DNA of 5,804 bases from assembly GCA_003242115.1 (NCBI GenBank), contig QBMP01000033.1, positions 1-5,804 on the forward strand. Direction: 5' to 3'. This DNA is from Phormidesmis priestleyi (lineage in GTDB: Bacteria; Cyanobacteriota; Cyanobacteriia; Phormidesmidales; Phormidesmidaceae). A program made the position numbers and the translations under genes. The number at the start of each line of letters is the position of its first letter. The first letter of the stretch is position 1. The notes below the pieces were generated by a model. That model had not been told where the DNA came from. It searched no databases and saw only the letters and a program-made list of their open reading frames with translations. Positions 1 to 5,220 of this stretch are shown one piece after another.

Positions 1-326
1 ATCCCCCGCATCACCCGGCCCATCTAGCCGCCTTGAGCGTCCCCCAACACATTCAGCTCACTCGCCCGCTGCCCGCCAATCTCAACGCCATTCTTTATCG
101 CATCCTTCAAGAAGGACTGACGAATATTGTCAAACATGCCAACGCCAGCCATATTCACCTCCAGCTCGTAGGCGCTGAAGCCGGGGTGACGCTGACGTTA
201 GCAGATGACGGCACGGGCTTTGAGCCTAGCCAAGCGCGTACCGGGTTTGGTTTGCAGAGTATGCGCGATCGCACCCAAGCCGCCCTTTTGGCTCAGTCGC
301 TTCAGCTTTCTGAAGGCACAAAATAG
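1..326 (+). CDS. Sensor histidine kinase, C-terminal ATPase domain (5' end outside window, C-terminus short)
   Basis: This is the C-terminal part of a two-component sensor histidine kinase of the NarL/DesK type (HisKA_3 plus HATPase_c), which would autophosphorylate and pass phosphate to a LuxR-type response regulator. The frame is open from the left edge (first whole codon at base 3), so the TTG at 33 is not a real start. Visible motifs are the N-box around LQEGLTNIVKHANAS (about 108-149), the G1 box DDGTGF (about 204-221) and the G2 box GFGLQSMRDR (243-272). After G2 family members usually carry about 25-35 more residues, with a glycine pair, a PGxGT turn and a final beta strand. Here the protein ends after only about 17 residues in LSEGTK followed by TAG, so the last strand is missing. 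No response regulator gene follows. The ligand-sensing and dimerisation parts lie outside the window, so the signal is unknown. Confidence 0.88.
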   Translation, partial: PPHHPAHLAALSVPQHIQLTRPLPANLNAILYRILQEGLTNIVKHANASHIHLQLVGAEAGVTLTLADDGTGFEPSQARTGFGLQSMRDRTQAALLAQSLQLSEGTK

Positions 327-342
327 AAGGATGAAGCAAAAA

Positions 343-371
343 TTTAGCTAGCAGATGCGTTGTTGGCTAAA
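343..371 (+). other. RNA hairpin downstream of the kinase gene
   Basis: The arms 343-353 (tttagctagca) and 361-371 (tgttggctaaa) pair over 11 positions, nine Watson-Crick and two G-U, around a 7-nt loop. The wobble pairs only work in RNA read from the plus strand; on the minus strand they become A-C mismatches. It lies 17 nt after the kinase stop codon. There is no U-run after the right arm, so it is not a canonical intrinsic terminator; it could be a 3'-end stabilising hairpin or a chance structure. Confidence 0.35.
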
Positions 372-452
372 AATTCATCGAAAAAAGTTGATCATCTTTA
401 TAGATTCGGGATGAAATTAGGGTACAACTAAGCTGCCAACATCAATAAATTT

Positions 453-480
453 AGTTATTAGTTATTAAAGGTCAGTTATC
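453..480 (+). repeat. Short heptamer repeats AGTTATT in register
   Basis: AGTTATT occurs at 453-459 and 460-466, and AGTTATC at 474-480, so the three copies fall on a 7-bp register with one unit skipped. They lie just upstream of the -35 element at 490. Such AT-rich repeats could be a regulator site or simple-sequence drift; nothing in the sequence decides which. Confidence 0.4.
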
Positions 481-489
481 TGTTTTTTC

Positions 490-518
490 TTGACGAATGT
501 CACCGACATTGCTCTAAT
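490..518 (+). promoter_or_regulatory. Sigma70-type promoter with a palindrome in the spacer
   Basis: TTGACG at 490-495 (5 of 6 to consensus) and TCTAAT at 513-518 (5 of 6) are separated by exactly 17 bp, which predicts a start of transcription near 525. The spacer holds a perfect inverted repeat AATGTC-ACC-GACATT at 496-510, a placement suited to an operator that would block or remodel polymerase. The promoter points at the coiled-coil/membrane protein gene and places the ATG at 560 about 35 nt downstream. The TTG at 527 would be nearly leaderless, so this promoter favours the ATG. Confidence 0.6.
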
Positions 519-559
519 TTGACTACTTGCGCCGCGAACCTAAGCGATTCACCCCTCCT

Positions 560-1465
560 ATGAAGCCTTCACATCCTGCTGAGTCCTCAGCTTCTAACCA
601 CTACGCGCCCTCTGTACCGATGTCCGTGTATCGAGAGCTAGCGGCTGAGCTAAAGGCCAATAAAGCTGTGATCGATTCGCTCAATAGCCGCAATCAGCAG
701 CTTTTACAGCAAAACCAATTTCTCAAGCAAGAAATTCATAACGTCGTCCAGGCGACCTTGAGCCTTGGCCAAGTTGCAGGCGTCGCCAGACAAGCTTCTA
801 AAGACAGCTTTCCGAGTGCGATCGCTCCTGATACCCTCGCTAAGCTAGTGCGCGGCGAAACCTCAGCGGCTTTTCAAGAGAGTACCGCCCAGAATGCCGC
901 CCAGAATGCCGCTCAAAACAAACCTCAGACCGATCTTCAGCAGCTCCAGAGCATTTCCGAAGCCCTGCCTCAAATCAAGGCTCAAGCCCGTGCCGCTCAG
1001 CTCCAATCTACTCAGGCTCACTCTACTCAGGCCATACCATCGGCACGAGTGCCCAAACCCATCACGCAAAGATCCCAGCCTCAGAGGTCAGAACCCTCAA
1101 AACCCCAGGCGATCGCACATTCTTCCGCACCCACCGATGCGACCACCGCTCAGCGCCAAGGCCATACACAGGGCCATACAACCGTTCGCTCCCAACCCAG
1201 TAAACAATCCCAATCCGGCAAACCGTCCGGCAAGCAGCCCGCTTTCAGGCGTACCGAGCCTATTTCTGGCAAAGGCGCAATGGTGCCAACCGCCTTACCG
1301 AAGCTATTTACCGAAACGTCGGGTGAGTACCGTAGCTCTGTGCTAGACTCCGCCGAAAACAAAGAAATCGGCGGTGTTTGGCTAGTGCTTTCAATTGTGC
1401 TAATTATTGTCACCGCCTTTGGGTCAGGCTTTTTGATTATGAAGCCCTTGCTCAAAAATCGCTAA
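560..1465 (+). CDS. Unrecognised protein with coiled coil, Gln/Ser/Pro-rich linker and C-terminal membrane anchor
   Basis: I do not recognise a named family. With the ATG at 560 the protein has 301 residues. An in-frame TTG at 527 would add 11, and the first residue of MSVYRELAAEL (base 620) is a third option; no Shine-Dalgarno decides between them. Residues about 21-65 form a predicted coiled coil, with Leu at 41, 48 and 55 and Val at 62 on a heptad. Residues about 85-265 are low-complexity and rich in Q, S, P, A and K, with in-frame duplications (AQNA, STQAH, QGHT). A hydrophobic helix spans about 271-294 (GGVWLVLSIV onward) and ends in the basic tail KPLLKNR, which suggests a tail-anchored or bitopic membrane protein with its N-terminal part cytoplasmic. 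The ordered head and anchor joined by a disordered linker suggest a scaffold or tether role, which is inference. It lies upstream of glnB, but the glnB promoter signals separate the two genes. Confidence 0.8.
   Translation: MKPSHPAESSASNHYAPSVPMSVYRELAAELKANKAVIDSLNSRNQQLLQQNQFLKQEIHNVVQATLSLGQVAGVARQASKDSFPSAIAPDTLAKLVRGETSAAFQESTAQNAAQNAAQNKPQTDLQQLQSISEALPQIKAQARAAQLQSTQAHSTQAIPSARVPKPITQRSQPQRSEPSKPQAIAHSSAPTDATTAQRQGHTQGHTTVRSQPSKQSQSGKPSGKQPAFRRTEPISGKGAMVPTALPKLFTETSGEYRSSVLDSAENKEIGGVWLVLSIVLIIVTAFGSGFLIMKPLLKNR
887..919 (+). repeat. 12-bp in-frame tandem repeat (AQNA)
   Basis: GCCCAGAATGCC stands twice, at 887-898 and 899-910, followed by a degenerate partial third copy GCTCAAAAC at 911-919. 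It encodes AQNA-AQNA-AQN in the linker of the membrane-anchored protein. The near-identity of the first two copies at the DNA level points to recent slippage or duplication. Confidence 0.85.
1007..1032 (+). repeat. 15-bp-period direct repeat (STQA)
   Basis: TCTACTCAGGC occurs at 1007-1017 and again at 1022-1032, a 15-bp period that keeps the reading frame and encodes STQAHSTQA in the linker of the same protein. Confidence 0.75.
1157..1180 (+). repeat. 12-bp in-frame tandem repeat (QGHT)
   Basis: CAAGGCCATACA at 1157-1168 is followed directly by CAGGGCCATACA at 1169-1180, differing at one base. It encodes QGHT-QGHT in the disordered linker. Confidence 0.8.
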
Positions 1466-1506
1466 AATATCGCCAAAAACTCGTTAAAATATCGCTGAAA
1501 TCTCCT
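1454..1506 (+). promoter_or_regulatory. Phased A-tract array upstream of glnB
   Basis: A-runs begin at 1454, 1464, 1475, 1486 and 1498, that is every 10-12 bp, close to one helical turn. Within it the 15-mer TCGYTAAAATATCGC occurs at 1459-1473 and 1481-1495, a 22-bp period with one mismatch. Phased A-tracts of this kind bend DNA. The array overlaps the stop codon of the preceding gene and lies directly upstream of the NtcA box, so a role in glnB promoter architecture is plausible but inferred. Confidence 0.55.
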
Positions 1507-1524
1507 ATGGTATTAAGGCATATA

Positions 1525-1538
1525 GTAGTGGCTGATAC
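1525..1538 (+). promoter_or_regulatory. NtcA-binding box for glnB
   Basis: GTA-GTGGCTGA-TAC is a perfect match to the NtcA consensus GTA-N8-TAC. NtcA is the CRP-family global nitrogen regulator of cyanobacteria, activated by 2-oxoglutarate and assisted by PipX, and it is known to control glnB in several cyanobacteria. The box centre is at 1531.5. A start near 1573 would give the classic -41.5 spacing, although the -10 there (TAGATC, 1563-1568) is poor; relative to the better -10 at 1579 the box sits about 60 bp upstream of the start. Confidence 0.75.
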
Positions 1539-1578
1539 AGAGCTAGGGGGGCGAACTCCTGGTAGATCTGATACTGGC

Positions 1579-1584
1579 TACAAT
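1579..1584 (+). promoter_or_regulatory. glnB -10 element
   Basis: TACAAT matches the -10 consensus at 5 of 6 positions and predicts a start near 1591, giving a leader of about 80 nt before the glnB ATG. At 17-bp spacing the -35 would be CTCCTG (1556-1561), a poor match, which fits an activator-dependent promoter. Known glnB promoters in model cyanobacteria come as NtcA-dependent and constitutive pairs; either could apply here. Confidence 0.5.
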
Positions 1585-1663
1585 GCTGCTATGTTTGTTT
1601 GCTAAGGCGAGTTGCCTAACGTGAAGAGCGCAGCAGCTACTGGGACAACTATTGGGAGAGTGA

Positions 1664-2036
<373 letters not shown>

Positions 2037-2045
2037 TCACATAAC

Positions 2046-2089
2046 ACGATAGGGAGGGCAACTAAAATCTGCTTTCCCTATTGTTTTTT
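2046..2089 (+). terminator. Rho-independent terminator of glnB
   Basis: The arms 2046-2059 (acgatagggagggc) and 2071-2084 (gctttccctattgt) pair over 14 positions, three of them G-U, around an 11-nt loop. The right arm runs into six T at 2084-2089. This is a textbook intrinsic terminator and should end the glnB transcript 20 bp before the folC start codon. Confidence 0.9.
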
Positions 2090-2108
2090 AAACCATTTTT
2101 AGCTTTTT

Positions 2109-3569
2109 ATGAATACAGCGCTTCCGTTCTTCAGCTATTCTGATGCTGATCCAGAGCCTCGTTCTCTAGCTTTGCACAGTGAAGCTCAGTGCAAAGAAGC
2201 TCAGCGTGTTGAGGCGCGACTAGAAGCCTATGCTCGCTTTGGTGTCGATCTGGGCTTAGAGCGCATCGAAAAGCTGCTGGCAGCGATGGACAGCCCACAT
2301 CATCAGGTGCCGATTATTCATGTCGCGGGCACCAACGGTAAAGGATCAGTCTGTGCGTATTTGGCGGCGGTGCTCTCTGCGGCGGGCTACCGCACGGGGC
2401 GCTATACCTCACCTCATTTAATCCACTGGACAGAGCGCATTTGCATTGATGGTAAGCAGATTAGCTGGGCAGATTTGCAGGCTAGTTTGGATCGAGTGGA
2501 AAGTGTGATTCAGCCGGAAGATCTGCCGGCTGATATGACGCCGACTCAGTTTGAGGTATTTACCGCCGCCGCTTGGCAGTATTTTGCCGATCAGCAGGTG
2601 GATATCGCTGTTGTCGAAGTGGGTTTGGGCGGCAGGCTCGATGCGACGAATGTGTTTGCGGCCCCGCTGGTAACGGTGATTGTGTCGATTGGCCGCGACC
2701 ATTGGCAGCGCTTGGGCGATACGCTAGCAGAGATTGCGGGTGAAAAGGCAGGTATTTTGAAGCCGGGAGTTGCGGCGATCGCTGGCCCTCTTCCCTTAGA
2801 AGCTGAATCTGTCGTCACTGCCCGCGCCCAAGCCCTGAACGCGCCTTTGACCTGGGTAACTCCCGCAGAACTAACCGCCACAGGCCATCTTATTTACAGC
2901 GGTATCGAATATCTGCCGTCGCTGCTCGGTGAACATCAGCGAACAAATTCGGCCTGTGCTGTCGCCGCTTTGCAAACCCTACGCGCTCAGGGCTGGCAAA
3001 TTTCAGATGAGGCGATTATCAGCGGCATGGCCCAAGCAAAATGGCCCGGACGGCTGCAAAAGGTGCAGGTAAAAGGTCAGCCGCTGCTAATTGACGGGGC
3101 GCATAATGCGGATGCAGCGCGATCGCTCCGCACTTACCTCGATCAAACCTTTCCTAATCAATCCGTCACTTGGCTGATAGGAATGCTCGACACCAAAGAT
3201 CATCCCGGCGTATTTGCCGCTTTGCTAAGGGCGGGCGATCGCCTCCATCTTGTTCCCGTTCCAGGACATCTCAGCGCCAACCCAAATGATCTTGCCAAGC
3301 TAGCTTTACAGATTTGTCCTAACCTGGATATTTTAAAAACTCATCTTGATTTGGAAGCCGGACTCAGCGCTGCTTTTACAGCCGAGCATCTAGCGGTAGG
3401 GCTATCAGCAGAGCCACCAGCAAAACCACCGGCAAAGTCACTGGCAGCGCCTACGGTTCTATGCGGTTCGCTGTATCTAATTGGCCATTTCTATGCGCAG
3501 CATGAGCAGTTTGGCCTAGAGATGGCGGCTTCAGCTCAAGATCAGTCCTCCTCTATCGGCGTCAAATAG
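2109..3569 (+). CDS. folC: Bifunctional folylpolyglutamate synthase / dihydrofolate synthase
   Basis: This cytoplasmic Mur-ligase-family enzyme adds glutamate to dihydropteroate and then to tetrahydrofolate in an ATP-dependent reaction. Of 486 residues, the P-loop GTNGKGS is at 74-80, followed by TSPHL (100-104) and TERI (108-111), EVGLGGRLDATN (170-181), and HWQRLGDTLAEIAGEKAGI (198-216), whose Lys213 is the usual carbamylated lysine. The linker to the C-terminal domain has LLGEHQRTNSACAVAAL (272-288), then WPGRLQ (312-317), DGAHN (329-333) and the late CGSLYLIG motif. The family usually begins about 35-40 residues later, near the segment AYARFGVDLGLERI, so this N-terminus is extended. No in-frame ATG occurs until Met60, only a TTG at codon 22. 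A Pro/Ala/Lys insert (codons about 434-445) sits just before CGSLYLIG. No Shine-Dalgarno is visible and the leader is squeezed behind the glnB terminator. The 3' end overlaps the minus-strand DUF4864 gene by 28 bp. Confidence 0.95.
   Translation: MNTALPFFSYSDADPEPRSLALHSEAQCKEAQRVEARLEAYARFGVDLGLERIEKLLAAMDSPHHQVPIIHVAGTNGKGSVCAYLAAVLSAAGYRTGRYTSPHLIHWTERICIDGKQISWADLQASLDRVESVIQPEDLPADMTPTQFEVFTAAAWQYFADQQVDIAVVEVGLGGRLDATNVFAAPLVTVIVSIGRDHWQRLGDTLAEIAGEKAGILKPGVAAIAGPLPLEAESVVTARAQALNAPLTWVTPAELTATGHLIYSGIEYLPSLLGEHQRTNSACAVAALQTLRAQGWQISDEAIISGMAQAKWPGRLQKVQVKGQPLLIDGAHNADAARSLRTYLDQTFPNQSVTWLIGMLDTKDHPGVFAALLRAGDRLHLVPVPGHLSANPNDLAKLALQICPNLDILKTHLDLEAGLSAAFTAEHLAVGLSAEPPAKPPAKSLAAPTVLCGSLYLIGHFYAQHEQFGLEMAASAQDQSSSIGVK
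3408..3443 (+). repeat. 12-bp tandem repeat in folC (AEPP/AKPP/AKSL)
   Basis: Three degenerate 12-bp units (3408-3419, 3420-3431, 3432-3443) encode AEPP, AKPP and AKSL. They form a small Pro-rich insert just before the conserved CGSLYLIG strand of the C-terminal domain and keep the reading frame. Confidence 0.7.
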
Positions 3570-3898
3570 CAGCCCGCAATCTTCCAGCGGCCAGAGGGCT
3601 GCGGCTGCATCATATAGGTGGCTCGAACCAAATCACCGCTTTGATCCAGCAGCATCACCTGCTGAGCCGGAAAGCCCTCTACCTGCCGCATCTCCTCAAA
3701 AATCACCGAGCGCGGACGGTACACCTGCGGATAGGCCGCTTCGACCATCCGCACAAAATTTTCAGCCGTGCCAAACTGCATTTGAATGCCCGGTGCCGCT
3801 TGAGCAAAAGCTGCGATCGCATCGCCCTGTAAAAAAGCCTGAATTTGCTGCTCAATCACCGCCCGAATTGCACCCAAATCAGTCGTCGATATCTCCAT
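3542..3898 (-). CDS. DUF4864 domain-containing protein
   Basis: The product of 118 residues belongs to DUF4864, a family of unknown function common in cyanobacteria; an NTF2/SnoaL-like fold is my inference. Visible features are the helical start (DLGAIRAVIEQQIQAFLQGD, about 7-26), the family-typical FGTAENFVRMVEAAYPQVYR (about 42-61) followed by PRSVIFEEM, and the C-terminal strands ending WKIAGCYLTP (105-114). I chose the ATG at 3898 because homologues start close to the first helix and an AAAGGA stands about 11 nt upstream. The frame stays open to a TTG at 4015, which would add 39 residues including a moderately hydrophobic stretch, so a longer or exported form is not excluded. No catalytic residues can be assigned. 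It converges on folC with a 28-bp overlap and diverges from the ABC transporter genes, so it is probably transcribed alone. Confidence 0.85.
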   Translation of the reverse strand: MEISTTDLGAIRAVIEQQIQAFLQGDAIAAFAQAAPGIQMQFGTAENFVRMVEAAYPQVYRPRSVIFEEMRQVEGFPAQQVMLLDQSGDLVRATYMMQPQPSGRWKIAGCYLTPIEED

Positions 3899-3946
3899 AG
3901 CGTCGGCATTCCTTTGACTAAACACGCGCTGCTGTGTCAGCTCCTT

Positions 3947-3975
3947 ATTATCTAAAAGCCAAACACCATCAACAG
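3947..3975 (-). promoter_or_regulatory. Weak promoter candidate for the DUF4864 gene
   Basis: On the minus strand GATAAT (plus coordinates 3947-3952) matches the -10 consensus at 5 of 6 positions and would start transcription near 3940, about 42 nt before the ATG at 3898. The -35 at 17-bp spacing is CTGTTG (3970-3975), a poor match, so this rests mainly on the -10. Confidence 0.3.
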
Positions 3976-4049
3976 TAATCCTTAAGACGGAAAAAGCCAA
4001 AAATAGAGCCCCCAAAACTCATCTCCAGAAATAGCCTTCGACCACAACT

Positions 4050-4087
4050 AGGCAGTATGGTAATGAACTTACCTAACCTTTTTGCCT
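4050..4087. promoter_or_regulatory. Nested inverted repeats in the divergent intergenic region
   Basis: GGTAA-TGAAC-TTACC (4059-4073) is a perfect 5-bp inverted repeat, flanked further out by AGGCA (4050-4054) and TGCCT (4083-4087). It lies between the divergently transcribed DUF4864 gene and the ABC transporter ATPase gene, where an operator serving either side would be expected. The repeats are short and the outer pair is asymmetrically spaced, so chance is possible. Confidence 0.3.
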
Positions 4088-4138
4088 GTAGCCTCTGCAC
4101 CAATCCTATTTCTTATTGCGCCCTAAACACTTACCTTC

Positions 4139-5170
4139 ATGCCCATCATTGATGTTCACCAGCTGACCAAATCCTACCCGGTCGCCATTAGAGAACCCGG
4201 CCTCAAGGCTACTCTAAAACATTTCTTTCGCCGTACCTATCGCCAAATCGAAGCCGTTAAGCAAGTCTCATTTAGCATTGAGCCGGGTGAAGTTGTCGGC
4301 TTTTTAGGCCCCAACGGTGCAGGCAAAACCACCACCCTCAAAATGCTCACCGGCCTGATTCATCCTTCCGCGGGTCAAGTCAGTGTTGCCGGTCATCGGC
4401 CCTTTGCGCGATCGCCCCAATTTCTCAACCAAATCACCCTAGTCATGGGCCAAAAGCAGCAGCTCATTTGGGATTTACCCGCCCTCGACTCGCTGCGCAT
4501 TAACGCCGCCATCTACGGCCTCAGCGACGCTGAATTTCGTCAGCGCGTCGGCGAACTCGCCGAGATGCTCTCACTGCAAAATCAGCTCAACCAGCCCGTA
4601 CGCAAACTCTCTCTAGGCGAACGCATGAAGGCCGAAATGCTCGCCGCTCTATTGCACCGCCCCCAAATTCTCTTTTTAGACGAACCGACCCTCGGCCTCG
4701 ACATCAACGCCCAAGTCGCCGTGCGCAGCTTTCTGCAAGACTATAACCAAAAATACGGCGCTACCGTCTTACTCACCAGTCACTACATGGCCGATATCAC
4801 GGCTCTGTGCGATCGCGTTCTCGTCATCCACCAAGGCAGCCTCATTTACGACGGCCTGCTCGAAAATCTTTTAGATCGTTTCGCCCCCTACCGCGAAGTC
4901 ACCGTCGAATTTGCCCGCAACCAGAACCACGACCAGAACCAGAACCATAACCAGAACCACGACCAGCCCATCAGCCCAGAAACTCTCAAACCATTCGGCG
5001 ATCTGAAATCGCTAGAAGGCTGTAAAGCCACCTTTCTAGTTCGCACCGAAGCCCTGACTCAAACAGTTTCTAAGCTCCTCAACAGCTTCACCATTCAAGA
5101 TCTCACCATCACCGAACCTCCGATTGAAGACATCATCGGCAAAGTCTTCAAAACTGGCCAACTCAGCTAA
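4139..5170 (+). CDS. ABC-2 type transporter, ATP-binding protein (COG4586-like)
   Basis: This is the cytoplasmic ATPase that would energise an ABC-2 exporter together with the permease starting at 5221. Of 343 residues, the first 250 are a complete nucleotide-binding domain: Walker A GPNGAGKT (57-64), Q-loop Gln105 in MGQKQQ, signature LSLGERMKAE (157-166), Walker B ILFLDEP (177-183) with Glu182, D-loop GLD (186-188) and switch His215. The basic segment KHFFRRTYRQIEAVKQVSF (about 27-45) before Walker A is typical of the COG4586 subgroup. The substrate is unknown. Residues 261-276 are an unusual NQ/NH/DQ dipeptide run between the ATPase domain and the C-terminal accessory domain (about 280-343). 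All catalytic residues are present, so it should be active. No Shine-Dalgarno is evident before the ATG. The stop codon lies 50 bp before the permease start, which indicates one operon. Confidence 0.93.
   Translation: MPIIDVHQLTKSYPVAIREPGLKATLKHFFRRTYRQIEAVKQVSFSIEPGEVVGFLGPNGAGKTTTLKMLTGLIHPSAGQVSVAGHRPFARSPQFLNQITLVMGQKQQLIWDLPALDSLRINAAIYGLSDAEFRQRVGELAEMLSLQNQLNQPVRKLSLGERMKAEMLAALLHRPQILFLDEPTLGLDINAQVAVRSFLQDYNQKYGATVLLTSHYMADITALCDRVLVIHQGSLIYDGLLENLLDRFAPYREVTVEFARNQNHDQNQNHNQNHDQPISPETLKPFGDLKSLEGCKATFLVRTEALTQTVSKLLNSFTIQDLTITEPPIEDIIGKVFKTGQLS
4919..4966 (+). repeat. Eight tandem hexamers (RACCAN) inside the ABC ATPase gene
   Basis: Eight consecutive 6-bp units of the form RACCAN fill 48 bp and encode eight dipeptides NQ, NH or DQ (residues 261-276). 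The 18-mer at 4919-4936 recurs exactly at 4949-4966. The unit length keeps the frame whatever the copy number. Confidence 0.9.
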
Positions 5171-5220
5171 TTTCTCACTTTGTATTCGCGCTCACCTGCC
5201 CCTTTGCTCCTTGCGATCTC

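Noticed and set aside
343..371. Hairpin after the kinase gene as an intrinsic terminator
   Set aside because: The plus strand lacks a U-run after the stem, so it is listed only as a hairpin of unknown role.
863..1455. Open frames on the minus strand and in a second plus frame within 863-1455
   Set aside because: They lie opposite or out of frame to the linker of the membrane-anchored protein and have low-complexity, Arg/Pro/Ser-rich translations typical of shadow frames.
1585..1637. Leader structure in glnB (GCTGCT pairing with AGCAGC, inner AGGC/GCCT) as a riboswitch candidate
   Set aside because: The stems are only 6 and 4 bp with large internal loops and no conserved riboswitch core; chance pairing is likely.
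2418..2881. Minus-strand open frames inside folC
   Set aside because: They are antisense to conserved FolC motifs and their translations resemble no family.
4068..4090. Possible Pho box (CTTACCTAACCT) before the ABC transporter gene
   Set aside because: The cyanobacterial Pho box needs three PyTTAAPyPy repeats at 3-bp spacing; only one loose match is present.
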